64,000 nucleotides of DNA. It comes from a virus. Each line of letters begins with the position of its first letter. Positions within the stretch are counted from its first letter, which is position 1. The stretch is taken from IMG/VR virus record IMGVR_UViG_3300035703_000049, positions 24,152 through 88,151 of that record. One strand, written 5' to 3'. The notes below the pieces were generated by a model, which had not been told where the DNA came from, searched no databases, and worked only from the letters and a program-made list of their open reading frames with translations. Positions 13,201 through 19,648 of this stretch are shown in pieces. The position numbers and the translations under genes are program-made.

Positions 13201-15556
13201 ACCAACTTTTATCATTTGTTTCGCTTTGCGGCCTAATCCATTCAACTTTGTAAATTTTGTTTCTTACATCGGGATTAGTATCTGCTGTAAAAATTACTCT
13301 CATGCCTGGATAAAGAGGAATATCATCAACATAAAATCCTCCTAATCCACCTAACTTCATTTGAATAGTTACAACACCGTCAATTGAAGCTGTTTGCTTT
13401 ACAACCGTATAACCTTCACGTTCTTTTTCAATTTTAAATTCTTCAACCGCAGAAACAGATCCAGAAAAATTAATAATATTTTCTTCTCTGATTACTATTG
13501 GTTGTCCTTCAACTGTGCTTAAAGCATCCAGTGTTACGTTATCAATAACATCAACTGCTTTTTTAGCAATTTGTCCAAAGTTGTATAGTTGTAAGTTTGG
13601 ATCAAATTCTAATATTGGTCTTTTAGCTCTAGCACTTGAATCAATCGTTGATAAATAATTATTATATTTTGCAGTGAGGTCTATAACATCTTTATGAAAC
13701 CAACGGTTATGCCTTACCCATGCGCTTTGCTCAATACTGTTTCTTTTAATTACAAAGTAATCTGGAGTTAGTGGAGCGTTAGTTGAGGCAGCAAATTTTT
13801 CTGTATCATAAAAATCAGTATCAAATGATATTTCAACAACATCCATCCATGTTTCATTAGCAATTAAATCATCAATATCAACTAGTGATATAGATTCTCC
13901 TACTCCTTCTACATAATAAGATTTGTTAGCATATTCGCTTTGTATTACATCTTCTAAAAATCTTATTTTTAATCCGTTTGTAAACCTAACACCGTTTGGA
14001 CTTTCATAAGATCTTTTACCTAAGATACTACCTAAAACATCAATCTTTAAATTATTATTTTGATCAACAATTTCAATTACACCGCCAATATTTGGATCAA
14101 GTGAATCAGTATAATAAAGTCGATCTAGAGTAGATGTTATAAGTGGGATAACTGTTAAGTCATCATTGCTATCTCTATAGATTTTTTTGTTACCATAAGC
14201 AATACCTTCCAAAACAGTAACTTTGTTATTTCTTGGAATAACTGTGCTTGGTCTTAAAACTATATAACCTTCAGAGTTAATAGTTACATCAAATAGTCCT
14301 TTTTGTTGTTCAAAAGATACAGTATCTCCTTGATCAAAACCAGTAGCATCAAATGAAAAATCAACAGAGTCAAATGGTTCAGGATTATACCAAGATTGTT
14401 GTAAATCATATAATTCTAATTTATTAGCGTTAAAAACGGTACCAGTGATAAAATCTTCTAATACACGATAAACATTATTTCCATACTGTATTAATTCCCC
14501 TTCAGCATATGCTTTAAATTGCTGCCAAGGTTGAGGATTTTGTCCGCTAGCTGGATCTTTCAAAAATACTAATTTTTTACCATCAAGCATTCTCTGACCA
14601 TCAATGCCGCCAAATAAAGTAATGATGTCATCGTACTTTTTATAATGCACTTCATTATAACGCAATGCTCGATTTCTATTACTCGCATACGCAACTAAGT
14701 TTGTATTTGTAAAATCTGGCATACGCAAGAAGAAATCTTGTGCATCTGCTTCTGGAACTCTAAATGTAATTGTTCCTACATCGTCCCCGTTATTTTCAAC
14801 ACCAAAAACATCTCTAGTGCTTAAGTTATTTTGCCAAGATAGCTGTTCAGTTGTGCCAGGTGCAGTTTGTATAAAGAATCCGTGCCCCGTTTGATTAACT
14901 TGGAATGTATAAGTTCCGCCTCTAGCCAAACGTATAGTTGGATTTAACTTAGTACCAGTAATGTTAAACTTAATTCCATCTTCTCTAACACGTTGAAAAA
15001 CATTTTCGCTAGTGTCAAATCCTTTTAAATCAAAATTTTCTTTTTCGTATTCACCGTTAACAATTTGATACAGTGTTGGAGGTGTAACAGTTATATCTAA
15101 TTCTAATGGTATTTCTGTAGCAAATACTGTAACAGAATCTGGTCCATTTGGTAACCAATAGTAAGAGCTGTAGTTTAAAAATTTATCATAATCAATAAAT
15201 GCGTCGTAGTTATATGTAAAATCATCAAATAATCTAGAATGATTGTTAGTAAATCCACCAAGCACGTCAATGCGTCTTAATAAATCAACATACCCGGATG
15301 TAAATGATACTTTACCATTTTCATCAACATAAGTTGTATGTGGTTCAAGTTGATAGTTTTGTCTTAGATCGCTAAATTCGTTGATAAAAGAATCGTTAGC
15401 ACCAGCAACTGGACTAAATCTACGCCCAACATAACCATCTAATCTTCTTAGTTCTGGTTCACTAATTAATTGATCTACAGTGGCATGTAAAAATTTATCA
15501 TTTACTTCAGTCCTGAAGACGTTTGGTAAAAAGTCTAAAGATCTTCTATATGCCAT
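1232..15556 (-). CDS. Giant (4774-residue) virion structural protein, probably baseplate/tail associated
   Basis: Starts four bases after the gp6 stop, so it is probably translationally coupled to it. The N-terminus (residues 1-140, with RRSLDFLPNVFRTEVNDKFL and YYWLPNGPD) resembles a giant structural protein I recall from T4-like marine phages. Residues about 198-282 look like a cupredoxin-type beta barrel (NPTIRLARGGTYTFQV, GHGFFIQT). Residues about 2419-3105 hold FG-GAP-like propeller blades (FGQSLELTDGGRQIIIGAPN, YGKSIAINASTIYIGAPGDD), interrupted near 2547-2690 by two GDGS-type modules also found in the fibres. Residues about 3764-3827 carry two GYTAPPTL/GYITTPII glycine-rich repeats. 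Position after gp25 and gp6 suggests it takes the place of T4 gp7/gp8/gp10-type wedge periphery, but no homology to these is visible to me. No frameshift seen over 14 kb. Confidence 0.85.
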   Translation of the reverse strand: MAYRRSLDFLPNVFRTEVNDKFLHATVDQLISEPELRRLDGYVGRRFSPVAGANDSFINEFSDLRQNYQLEPHTTYVDENGKVSFTSGYVDLLRRIDVLGGFTNNHSRLFDDFTYNYDAFIDYDKFLNYSSYYWLPNGPDSVTVFATEIPLELDITVTPPTLYQIVNGEYEKENFDLKGFDTSENVFQRVREDGIKFNITGTKLNPTIRLARGGTYTFQVNQTGHGFFIQTAPGTTEQLSWQNNLSTRDVFGVENNGDDVGTITFRVPEADAQDFFLRMPDFTNTNLVAYASNRNRALRYNEVHYKKYDDIITLFGGIDGQRMLDGKKLVFLKDPASGQNPQPWQQFKAYAEGELIQYGNNVYRVLEDFITGTVFNANKLELYDLQQSWYNPEPFDSVDFSFDATGFDQGDTVSFEQQKGLFDVTINSEGYIVLRPSTVIPRNNKVTVLEGIAYGNKKIYRDSNDDLTVIPLITSTLDRLYYTDSLDPNIGGVIEIVDQNNNLKIDVLGSILGKRSYESPNGVRFTNGLKIRFLEDVIQSEYANKSYYVEGVGESISLVDIDDLIANETWMDVVEISFDTDFYDTEKFAASTNAPLTPDYFVIKRNSIEQSAWVRHNRWFHKDVIDLTAKYNNYLSTIDSSARAKRPILEFDPNLQLYNFGQIAKKAVDVIDNVTLDALSTVEGQPIVIREENIINFSGSVSAVEEFKIEKEREGYTVVKQTASIDGVVTIQMKLGGLGGFYVDDIPLYPGMRVIFTADTNPDVRNKIYKVEWIRPQSETNDKSWSFISDGSTNSYDLNFDIDEPSRLKVFVNGISAGAQGYFWSYVASTQSLVFSSTIPPDESIISVSIEFEDQIHLVLADDGDDVVEGDTVLIKQGLNNQGKTYHFVNGVWVVSQQKTKVNQSPKFDLYDQNKKSFGDVNVYTSSTFNGNNLFGYETGTSIVDPVLGFKLKYRNINNIGDIVFSDFITKDSFIYRQNQQSITKSTIGGKVKVNAPDRTFTFRNQWRKVRQKSRQLQLQTYFATEYQRNLFRLNAFPMGTNQEMLTNVIVYVNNNLLYTNHYDLQIEDNIAYLLLDRNLNVGDKIDIKVASLESNENSVYEPPLNYTNNPFNKEITELTLGQMRTHIIKCLEDIPNLSDESLSEFNLRDTLDVKTFRGNILQHDGASHLANFFLNSPQANFVNATINAQREYARYKNRLLQLINELYVVGEPANQTLDRALSEIVANKNKNFPYFTSDMIPYGNDYTRRIYQVVDNRLDTYDLTEIFDPTVASNKAVLVYLNNVQLLINRDYIFSTTRPVIELDLTSITLVEGDILEIREYTTTDGSYIPATPTKLGLYPLYIPMIVNDGYGENTRQMIRGHDGSLTALFGDIRDAVLLEFETRIYNNIKVKYDVNRFDIWDYIAGAFRQTDYTTAEFNSILSSHFSAWSGANAIAVSDYRQFVANDPFTYNYGRFTNRVDGELMPASSWRGIYKYYFDTDAPHLRPWEMLGFADKPDWWEESYGPAPYTSGNTVLWDDIEAGKILFGERAGIDARFERPSLSKILPVDGSGELLSPIDCVTKDINELDVSGFFKFGDIGPVENAWRQSSEYPFVIQLAIALMKPAEYFGVNIDTNNQIIDLDDEQRIFSKTGIRDFSNEFVQNEIDLEGNVARVHSYINWISDYCKCRGLDITKNIGQIIRKLESKLGYKVAGYTDKKYLKIITEQYTPASNNPGVIIPDDDFDIVLNKSAPIFNLTYSGVIVTKTVDGYSVTGYDDNKPYFTIEASAENENKTYIKVGKLAIIKYNDGTGELYRVPYGTEFFSIDQVGDFLISYGRYLTRQGFQFTDKLDEDASWYLDWDLAVREFLFYVQQGWDVDVAISLSPVGSKINYRSAFGVVDGLSNRPLSTRILDEDFKIVRASEYTVYRNGRDFNAKIDNTHGIYLIDLDVVEYEHILLFNNITRFNDIIYEPIIGDRQHRLRIQGFKTNDWDGSYSAAGFVINEDNVEEWKSGVNYNKGDIIFFKEEYFTASDKIPASINFELDKWIKIDYNTIKKGLLPNLANRAGLFKQYYDTNQVNLEQDAQKLAKNLIGFESRSYMEDLGISDTSQFKFYQGMLSQKGTNSNLDKLLKAKVDNFGGIVNSYEEWALRLGTYGSTDNTRNLQIELDESWAVKDPLVIELLGDNDAFPNGHKGLKSKDIFIKHVPYDKNFINNREYSKNTNDLYTAGYAQLSDVDYASPTRAALNSYVTGSDVGAGDLIWIAADRNNQWNVYRIDETDIRLESLNVISNGNATIRCVNNHNLEKNDLIFIKSDNTNPNVFGFYTVTTIVDARTFVVGTGYGSIQINPFSGFVFKLKSMKFNSSQDVAAQEPLKGWQEGDKLFIDNANNNGWRIYENQKVWEVGTNYRATFADENDNLGYAVDTDDQNYYMIAGRPGSNNGIGSVVIYSITTNGSLEEIANLTTDSVGVIGVGESVSASNDATFAAGAPNSDDIGFVVILAPSAETGEFRTQQIIASDTLDLNGEFGYNVVLSNDGNWLAVGQPGADEGYVYLYQRRFVSILPSASVTFTGDGSSTIFALIGDVANPNDVANVIVTQDGIALIPSVDYTLVGSNLVLSAAPLFGSNIVVTVSRGLPQQTIISDGSTVSYGLTGDNATPTSIYALFVEVDGVIQVPFRDYTLDLIGNQYYVTFNDVPPINVEIYIEQRTHFELVTAFTSDSANVDDRFGQSLELTDGGRQIIIGAPNTNIIDEDGSTILAENAGKVYVFDRLAETYYADGDTVEFFTAANILGMPYVYVDNKKLVEGEEYTYTIDTITLFTPPDAGALVKIETNNVVQTTELTLESANDDLEDDSGFGESIQVCPTNCSVYIGAPRKDSGKINSGKVYRFINQGRFFGVITGTVQDPIITDDSVLVINDFFVFLETGYDLDAIVDAINETAIPGVTAINDNGYLYLETNSLITGERLLITSALGQPLVDIGLEIFPHQQTINSPTDDHYVEFGKSLAIGPEADILVVGSARASTRLETTIDNKTTYFDARATSFNDIKKQSGAAWMYQFIPVANSSITNPGQFVSAQKLTNPLIDSFDEYGKSIAINASTIYIGAPGDDTTGNNTGLIFSFNNNENKKPWNTIRSNSPKVDINLINRVFLYNKETQQIVTDLDFIDPVKGKISGLAAQEITYQTSFDPAVYNNNSSGRVWGKEHVGQVWWDISQTRWIDYEQGNISNRGINWNSAFPGSTIICYEWAESILPPTQFVDEKDPTSFPRSNNFNLVSDIDPNTGIVTNRYYYWVAGKRTIPNVKNRRYSTVDLENLIANPRSTGVPFIAFVASNAVALYNCSNLLQDKNIVLSIEYDVVFNENSIHAEFQLISENDAQSIPNDRVVQKLIDSLAGSDIQGNLVPDPKLTLGEKYGIAYRPRQTIYRDRKSALKSAVEYVNLILSRIPARENKNTTNLLSFEEIPNVYTDAYDEVVNDRTELGYLNISLYPENYRVLVQVDEEVSDKWTIYKKVNNNWILEKVQSFDNRRYITTADWLKPGAIDPIVTDYTIDFSYQLISIIPSEGDTVKVKDAGNGRYVILQYTNNNYEIIKQESATYKIIDAIWDQTKFAQGFDIETFDIQIFDDWPTAEIQNILRSVYNDIFSGTEQIEKNRWFLLMMQHLLAEQKYVDYIFKTSFIKVEHRNQQAISQIPTLQKDRQDNLRKYIEEIKPYHTKIREFVNSHEGLDTANTGVTDFDIPAYYNETNGKYRSPTGLDEIDDIIFERPEYSAWLNNFTLEVESILVHNSGEGYTAPPTLTLVGTTGSGTTLDATVVNGEITKVHVNSGIGYITTPIIEIEDSSGEGAVLVPIMGNKKVRSIKDVIKFDRVPNNGGFLIQFLDEFENPVDIRDQKKSRVFGEQGVLDELLDALSGFEWIKEEASQIGWPVENASNYRIFPDDSGRIQVQYKKLPGGWTAEFLQAYLRSLGYFVGADELDISGTVVSVDGNMSLYAPTVLEWQLETRYDRGDIIVYNNKAYTLRDSVPVTTTGETFEITDFRELNADEFESHLNRTWAYYQPAAGLPGKDLGQLFAGVEYPGVKVQGASFRDEPGFDVGAYDISGLDQFIIGPEGVSVLDESVLDQTIYSNFLDTTLGTKPEDIITHGGKFVDTYSSHAPEEAIPGRVYDTLDIRVFTVPASDFADKGLGLLITTTVYDVNTDNVYPFNTTITKGDDLIVISKNYGRLDQNIDYTINFKNKTITMLKSLLTNDVLYIYAINGGGEGLIYDQEIACQENINSYTLQIDLDLIYQSLVTLNGEKIEDYELALFSQGLTTLTIDDSITLTDNDTIHVHLFYTESTEQQFVDLNTELFNVTGNVYPTNYTFTLANEIGYSYPSAEKIIVELNNNRLRPPNQKYYIGDNSTIEFDIPYTRDIDINSINESTVRVALNGEQLLPTIDWDLLPTDGSSIPRIILYSLVPTDLDLLTISLTNKAEYSLLDEKTIIISQSISLDTNDVIRVTTFTNDERLGIKTSVYQGTVESNVLTLIGFDDVGFDSVNYDSVQANLINTKIYDLPTPVNNINYLWVTLDQDAIDGGRYLLPNNDYELIENGTKIKLSNNITMFDESLLVITQFGENQQIPAVAFRLFKDLNDNWNYYRIGARSTTELARTLNITDTEIFVKDASVLAQPNTELAIPGIIMVGGERILYYGVDLENNKLTQIRRGIDGTGAVLAIPLNTLVQDASFLQRIPNAHNKVWYDQGEFDATNGLGLQYSTTEQVKFLLQDTALPISKVFDVKYLEASYVINGYVVGNLY

Positions 15557-15559
15557 TTA

Positions 15560-18500
15560 TTAATAACCCCCAATAACAGTTCTATTTTGTAAAGCAAAAC
15601 CAGTTGACACTGTCGAACTTAGCGTTGCTTTTAATTTTGATGCAGTAATTGCATCTATTAATTCTACGTCATCTACAGTCGCAGCAGAAATTAGTATTTC
15701 ATCTGCTCTTGCTTTTATCTGCATAAAATCACTAAACAATAGTGTGTCAAGTTTAGGTACAATTACTATTGCTGCAAGGTCTGTACTTAATTCTTTATGC
15801 AGATATCCAGCTAATTCTGAGAAGTAAAATGTATCTCCAAAATCCCAATTTTCTAATGCAAAGTATTTATCTATTGCATTTATTACATTATTTCTAATTT
15901 GTGTATTTGTTAGTCTTGTGCTTTCGCTTCTAACAACTTTAAAAGTTGCTTGAAGAGTTGCTTCTGCTTTTGATCCAAACAATGGTTTATATTTTACTGG
16001 ATTGAACACAATTGCATCGCTTGTAGCTTTAAACTTTTCTAAACCTTGGAATAACAAAGCCATGTCTATTGTAGACATTGGACTTGGTTCCATTAGTGTG
16101 CCAGTTAAATCTTTTAGATATCTTCTATATTCTGCATCGTATGAACTTGTTAAGATATACATATCAATTATGTTTGTTGGACTTGGATCAATACGTCTAT
16201 CATTTGGGCTATTATGTCTGTATTGAAACTTTAAGTAAGATCTACCAACACGAACAACATAATCTGTTGTTTCTCTAATTACACGCTCATCTTCATCTAA
16301 TAATAATATATAAAATACTTGATCTTCATATGCGTAAAACACAGTGCCAACAGGGTTAGCGTTTCTTCCCTCAAGTTCTATATCACTTATTGTTGGATAA
16401 GCGACCGATACTGTATTTGGATCTCTCCAACGTAATCTTTCTATATTATCAAAATCTAAATATTTTTCTAAAAACACAAGTTTATCTAAATCAAATATAG
16501 ATACATTTTCGCCTACTACTAAATCAAATACACTAGGATCATCTGGTATACCATCATTGTCACTGTCTGCAAATGTTACTTTAACAATAGTATCATCTTT
16601 ATACCCATCTGGATAACCAACAGTGTCTGTAATTTCCATTGACAAATCTTTACCTAATGATGTAAGCCCATCTGCTGATTCATTAAACTTTAGAAACTTA
16701 ACAGTATCTTTAATTACAGAACTTGTACGCGGATCATAAATCCTAGTTGCACTATCAAAATAGAATCTTGTATCTAATACGCTGCCAAAGATAAAATCTA
16801 TACCTCTAGTTAATACAGTATATGTATTGCCGTTGTTTATCATTGCAATAAACCAGTTTTCTCCTTCAATTCCTAAATTAAATTCAGAATCAACATTTAA
16901 AACCGCAGGAGAAATTGTTAACCAACGTTGAGTTAGTACATCATACTTAAGACCAAAATCTTGATTGTTTGTTATGTAATTAACAATCTCTTGCTCAACA
17001 TCGTTTGTTAAATTAGTGTTATATGGTGCGTACAAACTTTCCGCAATCGCATTTGTTGGAATATTTTTGCTTAACAAAATTCCACCTACACCTGCATCAT
17101 TTAGACCAAGATTATTAGTTGTGCCATCATCAACAACTGAAATTACACTTGCCCAAATTGTTGTTGTTTCGCCTAGTAGCGTTGGGACACCTGTACTTAA
17201 CTGTCCTTCAACATCAAAAAACTGCCCTGTTGGTGCAACGAATTTAATTAAACAACCTGGTTTAATAAACTTTCTATTACTAGTAACAGTATCTCCAACT
17301 TGCCAAGGAATTAAGCTTTCATTTCCAAAATAACCTGTACTTACACCGCTTTCAGCAGTGCCTCTTACCCAAAATGTATTTGATAGATTATTTTTTGGAA
17401 ATAGTCCATAATACAAATGTAAACTTGATTTTTTGTTAATAATTGTTCGTACATTGTTCCTAATAAATCTTCTTATATCATTTAAGTTTGTCCAAACAAA
17501 TTGTGACCCTTCAGTAATCGTTGTTCGATAAATGTATCCGTCTTCACAAAATATATTAGTGCTTGAATATTTACCAGTAACATCTTTTACATCTAAGAAT
17601 CTACTAATACCACTTGCTGTTCTGTTAACTGATTTAACTTTTGTTATTTCGTTGTAGCGAGTATAAGGAAACACATTATAGTCTTGTCCATTTATCATAC
17701 GATTTTGTGTATAATAAAATTGTGGAGCGTTTGCTTTAATTTCTGATAATTCTTCTCTGCCTTCTGCATTATTGATTGTATATTGCAGTGCTGCACGGAT
17801 TGTAAGACCTTCAATTCTATTTTGCTTGCTAATATAGGCAATTGACAAGTTAATTCCTTGCATTGCTGCAGGAGGTATATTGTATTCAAGTGCGTTACTT
17901 ACACGCACGGTTGCTCTAAATCTTCCTGTTGGAATATCAGAGAAAATACCATCACCAAAAATTAAATCAACTTGATCATTTAATCTTGAAGATACAGAGT
18001 AAATGTTTCTTTGTTCCTGCGATATAGAATTGTAAATGATGTTGTTATCTCTTAAATTTTCAACCTTACCCCATTCTCTAAGAATGCCGCCTGCATCGCT
18101 TAATTCAAATAACCAAACATCATTATTGTTGATATTATCTAAGTTTAGTCCAACTAAACGATTTGGTAATGATTCGGTTAGAGAAAAGTCTAAATTGTTT
18201 AGTTGTCCTTGTTTGAAACCAATAAAGAATCCAGTGTTAGCACTACCATTTCCTCGCCCATCACTTCTAAAAAGCATACCAAAGCTATCGCTAGTTTGCG
18301 GACTAACTTCATAAATTCCTTTATCAGTATCTAATCCAACATTGTAAGCTTCAAATGGGAATGTATTTCCGTTTACTGTTGCGTTGAACGGGAATACTGG
18401 AACTAAATTTGGACGCAATCTAAATTGATATAATTCGTTTAATATATCTCCAACTATTAAACTACCGCTTGGTCTGCTAATACGTTGACCTGGTTGAAGT

Positions 18501-18988
18501 GCGGCATTTATTACTGTAGTAAACTGTTCTTGCCAATCTAAATTAGTTGGATCATCCCAAAATATTGTTTGATTTGCTAAGTTTCTGCCTGAACTATCTC
18601 TTAACAATTCAGTAGTGTTTACACTAATAATTTTAAGCATTCCACTAGCATTGATATGTCGTTTTGGACTGTAACCAAGCATAGAAGCTAAACGATAAAC
18701 ACTATCTCTACGTTCAGCAGTTGATAAAAAATTCTCTCTAGAATTTAAATCCCCACGGAAAGCAAGACTTTGCCCCATAAATGCAATAAGATCAAGCATT
18801 GCGATAAATTCACTTGATTCAATGTAGTCGTTGAAATCCTCAGGATAATAAGTCCTGAGATAATCTACCATGCTTTTTCTTAATGTTTCGTAATCATAGC
18901 TTTGAAAATCAGCAGTTCTAAATGTTGTGTAAAGTCTTTTCCAATCTTCAGCAGCAAACAAATTTGATTGACGAGTGGTTACAGCCAT
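15560..18988 (-). CDS. 6: Baseplate wedge subunit gp6 (baseplate J-like)
   Basis: 1142 residues, longer than T4 gp6 (660). In T4, gp6 forms the dimeric ring of the inner baseplate wedge and links wedge to hub. The N-terminus (LRKSMVDYLRTYYPEDFNDY, IESSEFIAMLDLIAFMGQSL, AFRGDLNSRENFL, SVYRLASMLGYSPKR) is the strongly conserved gp6 signature seen across T4-like phages. The C-terminus has the J-type features of IRNNVINAIDKYFALENWDFGD and FSELAGYLH. It lies directly downstream of gp25, its usual partner, with a late box (AATAAATA, minus strand, 19022-19015) 26 bases upstream of the ATG. The extra length is in the middle (residues about 500-950), probably inserted beta domains. It is followed at four bases by the giant structural gene. 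Confidence 0.93.
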   Translation of the reverse strand: MAVTTRQSNLFAAEDWKRLYTTFRTADFQSYDYETLRKSMVDYLRTYYPEDFNDYIESSEFIAMLDLIAFMGQSLAFRGDLNSRENFLSTAERRDSVYRLASMLGYSPKRHINASGMLKIISVNTTELLRDSSGRNLANQTIFWDDPTNLDWQEQFTTVINAALQPGQRISRPSGSLIVGDILNELYQFRLRPNLVPVFPFNATVNGNTFPFEAYNVGLDTDKGIYEVSPQTSDSFGMLFRSDGRGNGSANTGFFIGFKQGQLNNLDFSLTESLPNRLVGLNLDNINNNDVWLFELSDAGGILREWGKVENLRDNNIIYNSISQEQRNIYSVSSRLNDQVDLIFGDGIFSDIPTGRFRATVRVSNALEYNIPPAAMQGINLSIAYISKQNRIEGLTIRAALQYTINNAEGREELSEIKANAPQFYYTQNRMINGQDYNVFPYTRYNEITKVKSVNRTASGISRFLDVKDVTGKYSSTNIFCEDGYIYRTTITEGSQFVWTNLNDIRRFIRNNVRTIINKKSSLHLYYGLFPKNNLSNTFWVRGTAESGVSTGYFGNESLIPWQVGDTVTSNRKFIKPGCLIKFVAPTGQFFDVEGQLSTGVPTLLGETTTIWASVISVVDDGTTNNLGLNDAGVGGILLSKNIPTNAIAESLYAPYNTNLTNDVEQEIVNYITNNQDFGLKYDVLTQRWLTISPAVLNVDSEFNLGIEGENWFIAMINNGNTYTVLTRGIDFIFGSVLDTRFYFDSATRIYDPRTSSVIKDTVKFLKFNESADGLTSLGKDLSMEITDTVGYPDGYKDDTIVKVTFADSDNDGIPDDPSVFDLVVGENVSIFDLDKLVFLEKYLDFDNIERLRWRDPNTVSVAYPTISDIELEGRNANPVGTVFYAYEDQVFYILLLDEDERVIRETTDYVVRVGRSYLKFQYRHNSPNDRRIDPSPTNIIDMYILTSSYDAEYRRYLKDLTGTLMEPSPMSTIDMALLFQGLEKFKATSDAIVFNPVKYKPLFGSKAEATLQATFKVVRSESTRLTNTQIRNNVINAIDKYFALENWDFGDTFYFSELAGYLHKELSTDLAAIVIVPKLDTLLFSDFMQIKARADEILISAATVDDVELIDAITASKLKATLSSTVSTGFALQNRTVIGGY

Positions 18989-19014
18989 CTTTGATGTCTT
19001 TCTTTATATTAACT

Positions 19015-19022
19015 TATTTATT
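19015..19022 (-). promoter_or_regulatory. Late promoter box AATAAATA for gp6
   Basis: AATAAATA on the minus strand, matching the T4-type late consensus NATAAATA at all defined positions, 26 bases before the gp6 ATG. A start about six bases downstream would give a leader of roughly 20 bases. Recognition by gp55 is known for T4; here it is inferred. Confidence 0.65.
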
Positions 19023-19041
19023 TTGAAAATAATATGGTGTT

Positions 19042-19410
19042 TTAAATGCGTTCAACAACACGACGATCAAATATAAGTTTAAGTGTTTCTGTTTCGTTGC
19101 TAGAAACATACTCCAAGCGTAATTCAATTAGTATTCCGTGTTCAAATTGATCCACTAAAATTTGATCTACACGCAGTCTTGGATCGTACCGTGCTATCCT
19201 AGTTACATCATCTACAATAGCAGCGCGTAATTGTTCTGTGTAAGGTTCAAAAATACTGTCCCAAATAATAGTCCCAAAATTTGGTTGCATTAGCTTTTCG
19301 CCCCTGCGTATGTAAAAATGATTAATTAAATCACGCTTAATTAAGTCTGCGTCTGTAAGTGTTACGCTTTTGTTTTGATCAATTGTAGAATAACCAACAT
19401 ATAGTGCCAT
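19042..19410 (-). CDS. 25: Baseplate wedge subunit gp25
   Basis: 122 residues, close to T4 gp25 (132). gp25 is the conserved wedge core protein that connects the baseplate to the first sheath ring; homologues occur in all contractile injection systems (GPW/gp25 family). Diagnostic stretches are DLIKRDLINHFYIRRGEKLM, QPNFGTIIWDSIFEP and VDDVTRIARYDPRL near the middle; the EPR-type core of the family is here read as FEPYTEQLR. It precedes gp6, as in T4-like baseplate operons. The ATG at 19410 is only five bases from a late box (19416-19423), so its messenger may have almost no leader; no Shine-Dalgarno sequence is visible. Confidence 0.93.
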   Translation of the reverse strand: MALYVGYSTIDQNKSVTLTDADLIKRDLINHFYIRRGEKLMQPNFGTIIWDSIFEPYTEQLRAAIVDDVTRIARYDPRLRVDQILVDQFEHGILIELRLEYVSSNETETLKLIFDRRVVERI

Positions 19411-19415
19411 AGTTC

Positions 19416-19423
19416 TATTTATT
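19416..19423 (-). promoter_or_regulatory. Late promoter box AATAAATA for gp25
   Basis: AATAAATA on the minus strand ending five bases before the gp25 start codon. By T4 geometry (start about six bases after the box) transcription would begin at the A of the ATG, making the messenger leaderless. Confidence 0.5.
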
Positions 19424-19425
19424 AG

Positions 19426-19453
19426 TTGACAATAGCGTATTTTCTAATAAAAT
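19426..19453 (+). promoter_or_regulatory. Host sigma70-type promoter for the small gene at 19460
   Basis: A perfect TTGACA (19426-19431) and TAAAAT (19448-19453, five of six bases of the -10 consensus) separated by 16 bases. The expected start is near 19460, the first base of the ATG. It abuts the divergent gp25 late box. Confidence 0.6.
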
Positions 19454-19459
19454 TTTAGT

Positions 19460-19648
19460 ATGAAACAAGATCAAATTTATTCAACAACATTTAATTTACT
19501 TAAAAGAAGTCATAATCAACCAATTGAAATGACGTTTGCTGACTTAGTGGATGAGTTAGAAAAGCTAAACGCCTTACCAAAAGAAACTGTTTGGCAAATG
19601 CGTTTAGCTATCTTACATACTGAACAAGAAAGAGTTATGGCCACCTAG
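19460..19648 (+). CDS. Small early protein of unknown function (62 residues)
   Basis: A plus-strand gene filling the 224-base gap between gp25 and gp5 in an otherwise minus-strand late block. It is divergent from gp25 and overlaps the 3' end of gp5 tail to tail by 14 bases. The product (MKQDQIYSTTFNLLKR..., DLVDELEKLNALPKETVWQM) is hydrophilic with a predicted helical C-terminal half and no motif I recognise. Its own TTGACA/TAAAAT promoter argues it is a real gene made early, when the flanking structural genes are silent. There is no Shine-Dalgarno sequence, consistent with a leaderless messenger. It could be a small host-takeover protein; this is only inferred from promoter type and isolation. 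Confidence 0.65.
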   Translation: MKQDQIYSTTFNLLKRSHNQPIEMTFADLVDELEKLNALPKETVWQMRLAILHTEQERVMAT

